From Bacteroidales bacterium (GTDB lineage: Bacteria; Bacteroidota; Bacteroidia; Bacteroidales; Marinilabiliaceae), in NCBI GenBank assembly GCA_900766825.1, contig CAAFWU010000032.1, positions 1-33,952 of the forward strand: 33,952 nt of DNA, written 5' to 3'. Below are positions 1-12,900 of the stretch, one piece after another. Within the stretch, counting starts at the first letter, position 1; each line of letters opens with the position of its first letter. A program made the translations under genes and the position numbers. The notes under the pieces are model-generated. The model was not told where the DNA came from. It did no database searches and was given only the letters and a program-made list of their open reading frames with translations.

Positions 1-2
1 AG

Positions 3-3000
3 AAGGCCAACATCCAGAACTATCGTGCAACTCTCACTGGCACAAGCTACAACAAGAGTTTCGCTATTGAATACAATGGCACGGCTTACACCTTGGCTGC
101 CATCGACGGTGTTTCTGTCAATGCTGCTGGCAACATCGTGGTGGGCAAACTCACCGAGGGCGACTACACATTGACCATAACCGACGTCAATGCAATGCCT
201 ACTTCGTGTCTCACCACCAAGCAGTTCAGCATCAAGCAGCTTAAGGTCGACCTCACTGTTGTTCAGCCTACCTGTCAGACACTCAGTGACGGTCAGATCA
301 ACGCCGTTGTTTCGGGTGGCACTGGCAATAGCCTCACCTACAAGTGGTTCTACTCCGCTGTCGACGAGGCCAGCATGGTTGAGACCAATAGCTACGCTGG
401 TCGTCTCGTGCTCACCAACGTGCCCGAGGGCTGGTATCGTCTCGAGGTTAGCGAGGCATCTACGGGTGCCAAGGCTGTCAAGACCGTTCAACTCGTCTAC
501 AAGAAGCACCTCACCCTCGAGGCCAGCAAGACCGATGTGGTTTGCAACGGTCAGGATAATGGTACCATCACCGTCTCCGTCCTCGACAATCTGGCACCCA
601 GCTACGACACCTTCACCTATCAGTGGACTGGTGCTGTGGCCAATATGCCCAACGCTGCTAAGGTCACTTGCTTGAAGCCTGGCGACTACGCCGTTGTGGC
701 CACCGACGCCAATGGGTGCTCGGTATCCAGCACTCTCTACGCTGAGACCATTACCGACCCCGCTCTCAAAGATGAGTTCAAGAGCAAGTTCCAGATTAAT
801 GAGCCCGACTCTATATCTTACAAGCTCAACTCTATTACCGTAGATTGCAAGAACTTCAACAAGACCATTGAAATTGTTGGTCTTGCAGGTGGCACGGCTC
901 CCTACACCTACATCTGGAGTGGTCCAAGCCGTGTGACCACCGATGTCAACGGTAACGCAACCAACCTGACCAAGGGCGGCACCTATACAGTGACCGTTAC
1001 CGACGCCAACGGTTGCTACAACACTAAGAACTACGATTTGGTTGGTGACTTTACCGTTACCCCAATCATTACCAACGTCTCCTGCAAGGGCGACGCCACC
1101 GATCCCAAGGCTCAGCAGGCCAGCAGCAACGACGGTCGCATCGAGGTAACTGTATCTGGTGCTTCGCTCCCAAGCTTCAACTGGCGTATGCTCAAGGCCG
1201 CTGCCGATGTTCAAGCCTCCGACCGTGTGGCCGAGGACGAGAATCGCGCAGCCATTGCCTACGACGAGTATGGCAACGTGGATGCCGCTGGTGCCTACCG
1301 TCAGGTATACCTCGGTCAGACTCAGGCCTCGATTAACAACTTGGCCGCTGGCAAATACTTCGTTGAGGTTACTGGCGACGATTGCACTAAGCTCGAGGGT
1401 CCCTATGAGGTGACCGAACCTGCCGAGGCGCTCACATTCACTGCTGTGGCCACCGACGTCAAGACTTGCAATGGCGACCCCTCGGGCACCATTACAATTG
1501 AGATTGAGGGCGGCACCGCACCCTACGAGATCTACTTCATCAACGGCAAGGACAACCCAACTGTCTCTACCCGCAACGGCTACTATGTATTCACTGGCTT
1601 GGCCGCCGCTCAGAACCTCTACAAGTTCCGCGTCACCGATGCCAATGGCTGCACTTATCCTGCCGACGGTAGCTTTGTTGATGCCGACGTGAACGAGCCC
1701 AATATGTTGGAACTCAACGTAACCCGCTACCAATATGCCGAGATGGCTGCCGATGGCACCAAGGCTCTTGCGGGCGAACTTGAGTTCAACGTCAAGGGTG
1801 GTATTGAGTCCGCGGGCAACTTCAACTACCAGATTGTGCTCACTGGCTCCGAGGGCGCAAGCAACTACACCGAGACTTCGATGGTTGCTGCTCTGCCAGA
1901 AGGTCACAACTACAAGTGGACCGACTTTGTTTGGAAAATCTTGCCTGGCAAGTACAACATGACCGTTACCGACCTCAACAGTCCTGAGCACTGCCGCACG
2001 AACAAAGAGTTCGTGGTTACGGCTCTCGATCTCACTGCCGATGTTGAGAACCCATCTTGCACAAGCAACGAGGGCGACGGTATGATTACCGTGGACGTCA
2101 CTGGCAACTCTGGCGACTTGAAGTACAAGTGGGAGATGTTCGACGAGGTGGCAAGCGTCTGGACCGAGATGACCGCCTTTGCGGATCAAAAGGTAATCAG
2201 CTCGCTCAAGCCTGGTTCCTACCGTCTCACCGTGACCGACCAAGGTGTATACGATGACACCGATGCCGCCTCCATTGCGGCCACCGAGAAATACCTCCTC
2301 GGCGGTAAGGTCACTGGCAAGAACTACATGATCCAGCAATGGGATCTCTCTAACAGCAAGGCCATATCCTTCGGCAAGGCCGCCATTGTTCAGCCAACAT
2401 GCTATGGTGTGAACGACGGCTCTATCAAACCTGTGGTTCTTGCTTCGGGCGATGTTGACATCAACACCTTCACATATCAGTGGAGTGGTGTGGGCGGCTT
2501 CTCGAGCAACGAGAAGAACATCAGCGGCTTGGCCTCTGGCACCTACATCCTCACTGTAACCGATGCCGATGGTTGCTTCAGTCAGGATAGCTACGAAGTT
2601 CCTGCTACTCCTGAACTCAAGTTCTCCATCCGAGTTGATAACATATGCGACCCCGAGACTCGCACCATCACTGTCTTGAACAAGGATGGTAACGAGATTG
2701 CATATGCTGCCGACATTGACTTTGGTGGCACACCCTACACCCTCTCTGGCTCTCAGACCGAGGTTAGTCGCTACACCTACTCGTGGGCTGGCGACTTGGG
2801 CACCGACTTCGACTGGACACCTACTGTGAACAGCTTTGTGGCTCGCGGTCTCTCCAATGGTGGTCAGTTCACCCTGACCATACGAGACAGCAAGCTCTGC
2901 TCCGTAAGTCACACAACCGAGGTTATCCCTGCCCCCGTAACCCTCACAGCCGACATCACCAATGTTAGCTGCAACGGCGAGGCCTCTGGCTCAATAGACA

Positions 3001-6000
3001 TTGCTCCCGAGGGCGGCTTCGGCAACTATTCCTACCAGTGGTACGCTGGCGAGGTTGTGGTTCAGACAGACAATAGCCTCCTCATGGCCGATCGCTCTGC
3101 CGTTACCGATGCCGATAAGGTTGTGGCTGGCACCGCACAGGATGTTATCAACCTTGCCGCTGGCGACTACACCGTGGTTATCACGGACGCCGACTCTAAG
3201 GCCACATGCAGCAAGCCCTACGCCTTCACCTTCACTGTGAGCGAGCCTGAACCTATCGTAATCTACGGCACTCCTCAGCCCGCAAGCTGCTATGGCGCGC
3301 AAGATGGCATTGTGACCCTCGATGTTCGTGGTGGCACCAAGCCCTACACCTACACTTGGAACACTGGCACGGATGTTCTCACCCTCACCGATCCTAAGAT
3401 CACAGGCCTCGGTGCAGGCACCTACTTCGTCTCCGTGACCGACCAGAACAAGTGTGTTAAGGATGCAAGCTTCGTTATCGAGGAGCCCAAGAATATCTCC
3501 TTCACTCTTGTTGCCGATAATGATGTCGACTGCGATGGCACCAATGGCGAACTCAAGATTGTGGCCGATGAGGGCGATGCCAACACATGGGTAATGGGCA
3601 CTGACTACCAGACCATAACATGGGCTGGTCCCAGCAACCCAGCGGCTCAGCCCGACGACTTGCAGAAGACAGGTCTCCGCACGGGCACCTACACCGTGAC
3701 CGTACGTCAGAGCCCATCTTGTCAGCATACCGAGGTCTACACCTTCGGCAAGGCTTTGGCCATTACGGATGCCGAGATTGAGGGCAACCGCTGCTCGGGT
3801 GCCAAGACTGGCTCCGTATCTATCTCCGTCGAGGGCGGGTCGGGCGACTATAGCTTTGCTTGGGAGGCCTACAGCACCGCAACCAAGGTGGATGTGGAAG
3901 GCAACTCGACCAAACTGGAGAATAGCGGCCTCAACAACACCAACGGTTCTTACCAAGCCGGTTTGCAGGCAGGCTTCTACTTCGTAACCGTGACCGACCG
4001 CAGTAAGAAGGGTCACAACGGTGATTACTGCACCGTTCAGGGTGGTCCCTATCATGTTGAGAATGGTACCCAACTCATTGTGGCCACAACCGATGGTGTG
4101 GAGAGTTGCGTAGGCCTCCGCGACGGTCAGGTTCACGTGAGTGTAATGGGCGGCTCGGGCAACTACGCCTACAGCTGGTTCGGCGACGGACAGGGTCTTG
4201 TGGATGGTCAGCGTGATCAGGTGACTCTGAGCCGTGGTAACTATCAGGTTACCGTGACCGACCTCGACAACAACTGTACAGCAACGGCCACAGCACGTGT
4301 TGAGGGCTCTACCAAGGCTTTGGCACTCCGCCTTGCTGGCATCGACGACAACGACTGCTACGATGGCCAAGAGGGTCAGATTACCGTGAACGTGGAGGGT
4401 GGCACGCCATTTGAGAAGACCGAGTCTGGCGTGACCACACGTTACTTCAAGTACACTTGGAACCACGTGACTGGCACAGCCGAGAACGTAGAGGGCGATC
4501 CTATCTACGCCTCGATTGATGCCACTGGCGCAAGCGACCCCGTTTTGCCTCAGGGCAATTACCACCTCACCGTGACCGACCTCTATGGTTGCACCGTTGA
4601 GGGCGACTACACCATTGCGCAGAACGACCTTATTACTGCTACTCATGAGGTTACCGACCTCATCAAGAAGGATGTGCCCACTGGCGCCATCCGCATAACC
4701 AACATTTCGGGCGGTGTCTACCCCTACACCATCGTTTGGAAGTACGTTAAGGATGGTGATGGCAAAGACATCGACCAGAACACAACTACGTTCCGTCAGC
4801 CAAGCGACCAGTACACCGCCACAGGCCTTGCCGCTGGTCTCTATGAGTACACCGTGACCGATGCCAAGGGTTGCTCGCAGACATTCTCTGCTACCGTGAC
4901 CGACAACGGTGCTCTCAATGCTGAGATTGTTACCGAGACCAACGTCCTCTGCTATGGTGAGGAGACGGGTGTTATCAAGGTCATCATCAACAATGGCCAT
5001 AGGAACTACACCATCGACCTCAACGGCAAGACTCTCACCACCGACTTTGTTGGCGGTACCTATCGCATCCGCAACTTGCCCGCGGGCATCTACACAGTCT
5101 CTGTGACCGATGCTGCTGGTGCCGTTCACAAAGAGACCGTTCAGATTGATCAGCCTGAGGCTCCATTCAAGATGACGGTGCTTCAGGTGGACAAGGGTTG
5201 CTATGCCGATGGCAATGCTAAGGCTCTCATCAAGGTAACGGGTGGCGTACGCTTCGACTACGATGCCTCTGCCCTCAACCCAGCTCAGACTGGCTACTAC
5301 AAGGTTTCGGGCAACAAGCAGAAGGACCTCGAGGCAAAATATGAGGCTGTGACGGGCGACGCAACATTGGTTACCAACCCCGCTCTGATGAACTCTGGCT
5401 CCTTCGAGTACCTCTTTACAGGTCTGGGCATCAACAACTACAACTTCACGGTTGAGGATGCCAATGGATGTCAGCTCACCCAGTATGTGGACATGACCGA
5501 GTACGAGCCACTCGTTATCAACCTTGTGGCTCAGACCGACGTCAGCTGTCACGGCAGCAACACAGGCTCCATCGAGGTATCTATCGACGGTGCCACCAAC
5601 CCAAGCTACTCTTGGACTGCCGACGACATTGCTGGTTCCGAGCCTCTCACCCAGACCTATAAGGACGAGATTGCTCTGAAGAACACCAGCAAACTCACTG
5701 ACCTCTTGGCAGGCGTCTACAACCTGACTGTGACCCGCGTCAACGACGACAAGGATCTCCGTCTCCTTGGCTCCGCCAACAGCCAATGCCAAGTCTCCAC
5801 AACCTACGAGGTAATCGAGCCTATGGCCATCACCGTTGAGCCCACTGTCTACCACGTGACCACCTGCAATGGCGACGTCAATGGTCAGATTATGGCAACC
5901 ATCAAGGGCGGTGAGAAACCATATGAGGTTACCCTCTATAACACAGCCAACCCAACCGACAAGCAGACCATCTCTGTTGAGACCAGTGCTGTTACCTTCT

Positions 6001-9000
6001 CTGGCTTGGCCGCTGGCAGCTACAACATCGAGGTTGTGGACGCCAACAACTGCATGGCTGTGCCCAACGTAGGCACCCTCACCAATCCTCTGCTCATCAC
6101 CCAACCCGAGGCTCTGGTTGTTGCCAACCTCTCGGCCACCATCGGTTGCTCCGATAGCGACGGCAAGATCGCCTTCGAGGTTAGCGGTGGCATGATGCAG
6201 AAACTCACAGGCACCGCTTGGGTAGACATTACCGAGCCCGAGTACAGCATTGTTGTCACTGGTCCTGCCAATGCCAACAACTCGCGTGGTAGCTGGACAT
6301 TCGGTCAGGCTACCGACTTCACCAAGGATGCCTCGGGTGTCTACTCCATCTCCGACCTCAAGGAGGGCACCTATGTGCTCACCGTTAAGGATAAGAACTC
6401 TACCGACGTCAACCAGTGCGCCAAGGTTGAGACCATCATCCTCTCCAATGTTCACATCGATGGTGTGGTTAGCCAACCCACTTGCGATGGCATCAACGAT
6501 GGTCAGATCAACATCGACGTCACAGGCAACCAGGGCGATGTGACCTACAAGTGGTCTAAGCTCAGCGAGGAGACTGGTCTCTTCGAGGAACTCTCTGCTG
6601 ACGTCTCTGCTCTCCAGAACGCTACGGCTCTCACCGCTGGCACCTACAAAGTTGAGGTGACCGACAAGGGACGTAACACTGGCACCGAGGCTGCCCCTGT
6701 TTACTGCACAGCCGAGGAGACCTTCGTTCTCGAGTTCCTCAACAAGATTGATGTAGACCTCACCCCTGTGGCCGAGCAGTGCGACGGTGCCAACGATGGT
6801 GCCATCTTCGTCAAGAGCGTGCAGGGTGTGGTTGACGAGAGCGGTCTCTCCTTCCTCTGGACGGGCTCCAACTTCAACAGCATGGAGCGCAACCTCAGCA
6901 ACTTGGCTCCTGGTCAGTATAACTTGACCATGACCGACGCTCTCACGGGCTGCAAGGTCACCAAGAACGTGGTGGTTGCTGCCGCTCCCGAGGCCATCAG
7001 CATCATTCTGGAGGATAAGACTCTGGCTGCTAACGAGGCTGATGCTAACTACTACAGCCACGAGCTGCGTGCCACCGTTCAGGGCGGCGCTGGCGGCTAC
7101 ATCTGGTACACCACTGGTACGGCATCTAACCTCAACTGGTCGGCCGATGATGCTGCTTCGGTTAATGGCAAGATTGTCAAGACCATCAATGCCGACAAGG
7201 GTGGCGACTACAAGCTCACCATTAAGGACGCTCATAACTGTCAGGCTTCCGAGAGCATTACAATTGCAATGCCTCTGTCGCTGGCCAGCGAGATAACCCA
7301 CATCAACTGCTACGGCGGCATCGATGGCGCTATCTTCACCAAGGCTTCGGGCGGTTCGGGCAACTACACCTATAAGTGGGTGGGCAACACCAAGGAGGAT
7401 GGCTCTGGTGAGGTAATCAATGTGGACAAGTCTACCGAGGCTAACATATCTAACCTCAAGGCTGGCTTCTACACCCTCACCGTCACCGACGCCGAGACTG
7501 GCATCCGCTACGCTTCGGCTGAGGATAACCCAACTTACATCACTCGCAAGTTCGAGGTTAGCCAGCCCAACGAGATCAAGATCAACGGTACCGTAACCCA
7601 CGTTTCGTGCGCATCGCGTGCCGATGGTCAGATTGCAGTCACCGTGACTGGCGGCGTGGCTCCCTACACCTACGATTGGGGTCAGGTTGTCAACCAGAAT
7701 GCCTCTACTGTTGGCTCGCTCAACGAGGGCACCTACACTGTGACCGTGACCGACAACAACGGTTGTACGGCTCAGAGCTCCTACACCGTTTATGAGCCCG
7801 ACGAGATTGAGTTCGAGCTCAACCCAAGCATCATGATGGCTTGCGACGGTACAGGCGCCGAGCTCCAGATTGGTACTGTAGATCCCGCAACGCGTCTCTT
7901 CACCGCTGGCATGCCTAAGGGCGGATGGCCATGGGCTGTGGACGAGACTACAGGAGGTTTGGTTCCTGCAACCCCAAGTTTCAAGATTGACTGGAGCGGT
8001 GAGGCCATTCCTGCTGCTGGCTCAACAACGGGCGCAACGGCAACAAGCTTTGACCCATCGAACTCTGACAATGTGCTTACCTACACGGGCTTGACCAGCT
8101 CATACAGCGGCAAGTACACCGTGACCATCACCGATGCAGCTGTTGGACACAGCGGCTGCTCAGTGACCAAGGAGTATGATTTTGCAACACCTCTCAAGGC
8201 TCAGGTGGACAACATCACCAAGGAGACTTGCGATGGCAAACTCGATGGTACCATTTCTGTCTCCGTCACTGGCGGCAAGACTCCTTACACCTACCTCTGG
8301 GAGACCGCAGATGGCGCAGGTCTAAGCGAGACCAGTGCAAATCAGGTGGGTCTCAAGGCGGGTACCTATAAGTTCACCGTATTCTCGGCCGACTACGTTG
8401 CCGCCACTTATGACGCCAGTGGCAATGTGGTTACTCCTGAGTCGGGTTGCAAGCTCACCATCGACGACATAGTTGTTGGTATGTCGCGCGAGATTCGTGT
8501 CGACGAGAAGATTACCCCAGTTCGATGCCTCGGTGGCACCGACGGTGCAATCGACCTCACCAACATTGTGGGCGGCTCTGGCAAGTACGACTTCCTCTGG
8601 GTCGGCACCAGCAGCAACCTCATTCCTACTGCTCGTAGCCAAAGCAACCTGACACGTGGTCAGTACACCGTGACCATCACCGACCGTCAGTACGGTTGCG
8701 TGGTTACAAAGAACTACACCGTATCGGGTTCCGACGAAGCTTTGGTTATCGACGCTGTGGCAACAACTAACATCAAGTGTAAGGAAGAGACAGGTCCTAC
8801 GGCCGACCTCAACCGAGGCTCAATAAAGGTTACCGTCAAGGGCGGCACCCCTGAGTACTACTACGCTTGGAGTGGTGACGGCACAGGCTTTGCCAATACC
8901 GACCACATTGACAACCTGCGTGCAGGCAACTATCAGGTTACCGTGACCGACAAGGTTGGCTGTCAGGTTACTTCGGACGTTATTACCATCACCGAACCCA

Positions 9001-9935
9001 AGTACACACTGAGTGCAAGCGTTGATTTGGACGAGGTGGTCAACGTGAGTGCTAAGGGCGGCAGCAATGGCGAGATTACCGTACGTGTACAAGGTGGCAC
9101 TGGCTCTTATTCTTACGAGTGGACCAAGACAGGCGATCCCAGCTACGTCTTCGTGCCCGATGCCAAGAACCGCAGCCACATTACCAACCTCACTGCAGGC
9201 GACTACTCTGTGCTTGTCAACGATGAGAACGGTTGCGAAGTCTCCGTGCTCAACGTCCATGTATCTGAACCTGGCGAGTTGCTCAACGTCATTGTCCGCA
9301 GCTCCGACATCGGTCCCTGCAAGGGTGCTGGCAACGGTACCATCGATGTGGATGTTCACGGTGGCGTGGTGCCTTACACCATCACATGTCGCGATGGCGA
9401 GGGCAACATTGTTAAGCGTGTCACCAACGTTAGCTCACTCAACATCAAGGGTCTGGATGCTGGCTCTTACCAGATTGACGTCATCGATGCCAACAAGGTA
9501 AGCTTCCCAACTCAGACCGTCACCATTACCGAGCCCGAGCAATTGCAGCTCATCAAAACTCGTGGTGAGGATGTTGAATGCTACGATGCCGAGACTGGCT
9601 CCTTCACCATCACGGCCAAGGGCGGAACTGTGAAGCCCGTAATCACTGGTGTGGAGGCCATCAATAACTACAAACTCATCGTCACTGGTCCCGACGGCTT
9701 CTATCAGGAGGCAACCTCGGGCAATAACGACTTCAACACCACAAACTTCGAGACCAAGAAGCTCTTTGAGAACCTCAGTGCTGGCACCTACTTCATCACC
9801 CTCATCGATGGTGGTGTCAACCGCAACGAGGATGTCAATGGTGTGGTAACCTACACTCCAGACGATGACTACAACACCAACGACGACTGCTACCTGACCG
9901 ACACTGTGGTTCTCCACCAGCCCGAGGTCTATGTG
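3..9935 (+). repeat. Array of about 33 SprB-type repeats in the giant adhesin
   Basis: Counted by eye, about 33 units follow a common pattern: a Cys near the start (for example VSCNGEASGSI, PASCYGAQDGI, ETCDGKLDGTI), a GG..PYTYxW core, LxxGxYxVTVTD, then NGC and an EP link to the next unit. This matches the SprB repeat of Bacteroidota surface proteins. Units differ in sequence and length and I saw no near-identical DNA copies, so the array looks old rather than recently amplified. Several units lack the first Cys or carry inserts, for example around 1700-2000, 7010-7270 and 7800-8200. Confidence 0.85.
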
Positions 9936-12900
9936 GCTCTCTCGAAGGTGAGTGCTCAGGAGGACTTCTACGCTTGCGCCGATGACTCTGTAGAACTCAA
10001 GCTTGTTGTCTCTAACTGGGATTACGATTTGAGCAGGAAGCCTATACGCGTTGTGGTTCGTAAGAACGACACCGAGGGCACTCCTGCCGACTACGATCCC
10101 GATAACACGGCCAACAACACTTCCACAGAGATCATCTACACTGTCACCGAGACGCCATACATCTTCCGTGTAAAGGAGAGCACCACAACATCCTACCGCA
10201 TCGTTAACGTCTACGAGAACGATGAGGACTGCAGCCGTGGTACCTTCGACACCGAGGCCGAGATTATTGAATATCGTCCTCGTCCTACGGGCTACATCCA
10301 TGGCGTTCAGGAGATTTGCCTCGGCAATCAGGTTGAGGTAACTGTGGATCTCACCCCCAATGAGGCTAAGCCTTGGAACTTGGTGATCACCGATGGCATC
10401 ATCGACGAGAGGTTGCAAGTGACCCAGACACCATTTGTCTACACTTACACACCTCGAGACACCACCGATGTTCAGCTCTGGGTACGCAGCATAAGCGACC
10501 AGAACTGCGAGGCCGACAGTCTCTTGGGCGACATCCGTGGTACCGCCTCCGTTATTGTGAACAGCTTGCCCACTGTTATCATGACAGGCTCCACAACAAT
10601 CTGCGAAGGCGACACAGCCAACCTCATCTTCAAGGTTAAGGATGGCACGGCACCATACTCCATCACGTACTACTACTACAACGAGACTGGACGTATGATT
10701 GCCAACACCATATCGGCTCAAATGGGTGAGTTACAGACCGATGGCACTTACATCATCAAGCAAAGGGTGATGCCTAAGACCACCACCAAGTACTACATCC
10801 AGGGCATTGTGGATAGCAAGAACTGCTTCCCCGACGCCGCCACAGCCTACGATGACGAGGTAACCGTCTACGTCAAAGACAAAGCCGAGAGGCCTCAGGT
10901 TATCACTGGCGACGAGTTCGTTTGTCAAGGTGCCGATGGCATTGTATACACAACGCCTAAGGTTGCCACCGCAACAGGCTACAAGTGGACTGTGCCCGAC
11001 GGCGTAGAGATTGTAACAGGCCAAGGCTCTAACACCATCTCCGTACGCTTCGGCACCAACTTCGAGAGTGGCAACATTGCCGTTCAGGCTCTCAATGATT
11101 GCAACGAGAGTCAGGAGATTACCCTCCTTGTCTCTGCAAGCTACTTGCCTAAGTATCAGATGGAGAAGGATGCCAATGGCGATATCCTCACCGACCCCGA
11201 CACGGGCGAGTTCGTCTACAAGGACATCGACGGCAAGCCATCTAACGAGGTTCGTTCAGATGGTGGTCAAGTCAAGTTCTGTCAAGGCGAGACGGGCATC
11301 CACTTCACCATACCTCAGATCAGCTATGCTTCTGAGTACGAATGGGATCTGCCCACTGGCATGCGCATTGTCAATGGTCTGGGCACATCGAGCATCTCCG
11401 TTGTTGTCGAGGACTTCGTGACGCCTCTCAAGAGCAGCGTTCGCGTACGTGCCAAGAACAGCTGCGGCAATGGCGAATGGTCCGAGCCTTTGGACATCGA
11501 GATCAACCAGTTGCCTAAGATCAACGCTGGCAAGGATATGACCTACTGTCCTGCTACCGATCCCGCAACCATTGAGATTACGCCTCTCACAACCTTGGGA
11601 GCAAACGAGCAGGGTCTCTGGTCGGTAATTGGCGGTGGCTCAACATTCCTCAATGGCGATCGCACCATGGATGGTCAAAATGCCACTATCTCAAGCTCTA
11701 CGCTCACTCAGGACAAGAACGTCTACCTCTGGACCGTGACCAACACCATCACCGAGTGTGAGGCCAAGGATACCGTGGTAATCCGTAATTTGGATGTGAA
11801 CGTACAGGCCAGCCCTGTAACCACCCTCATCTGCGACGGCACAGCCGAGGTTGCTGCCTCCAGCTTGCCAAGCGATGTCGACGGCATCACATACCGTGGT
11901 CTCTGGACCGTGCAGGGCAATCGTGGAGCAGGCGTGGTAATTGAGGACGCCAGCAGCCCCTACACCCGCATCACCAACATGAGCAAGGGTGACGTGACCC
12001 TCCGCTGGACCGTGATGGCCAACACTTGTCCCACCTACGACGAGTTCACCATCACCAACAGCGAGCCCGACTACCCAATCATCGACGTCACCTACAACGA
12101 GGGTGCCTACACCAGCCGAGTATTCGATGGCGTACGCCGCGATGGTCGCGTAACCTACGACGAGGTGGCCAACACCTACCGTATCGTGGTATGCTCGCCC
12201 GACGCTCAGTTCAAGGGCTCGCTCCTCGTTGACCCCGAGGACGAGACTTCGGGCACCAGCAACAATGTGACTGGCTTCGATCAGAAGGCCACATGGGAGC
12301 AGGTGACTGGCGGTGGCAAGATTGTGGGTGCCGTAACCGACGCCGACATCAAGCTCGAGGGCCTCACATGGGGCGACAATATCTACCGCTACGTGGTTCG
12401 CAACGGCAACTGCACCAAGTCGGTGACCTTGAACCTCTACTACGGCAAGCTTAAGCTCAACGCTGGCAAGGATGGCTCCACTTGCGACGGCACCTTCCAG
12501 CTCAATGCCTCTACCACCGACATTCCCGAGGGGGCTATATCGAAGTGGTATGACTACAACCCATTGTCCACCGACTGGTCCAAGACTGGTCAGGGTGACT
12601 TCGACAACTCGAGGAACCCCAAGGCCACCGTGTCCAACTTGGCTCACGGCGAGCAGAAGTTCTGGTGGGTTGTGGATGTCGAGGGTTGCTTGAGCGTAGA
12701 CTCCATATCCATCACCAACAACATGGTTGACCAAGCCAAGGTTGAGGAGAAGAGCATGACATTCTGCGACGATACCCCATATAAGGATCTGCGCATTAAG
12801 AAGAATGTCAACTCGGCCTACGAGACTGGTCGCTGGTCCATCATCAAGGGCTATGGTGAGATTGGTTACTACGAAGTTGAGCGCGACGCAAATGGCAACA

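Noticed and set aside
2991..7601. A 1,536-codon open frame on the minus strand opposite the giant adhesin
   Set aside because: The adhesin rarely uses TTA, CTA or TCA codons, so the frame in register opposite it lacks stops. The protein is a Val/Gly/Asp-rich mirror of the repeats with no family features. The same applies to minus-strand frames at 9435-10721, 11691-14057, 14253-15626 and 16929-17918.
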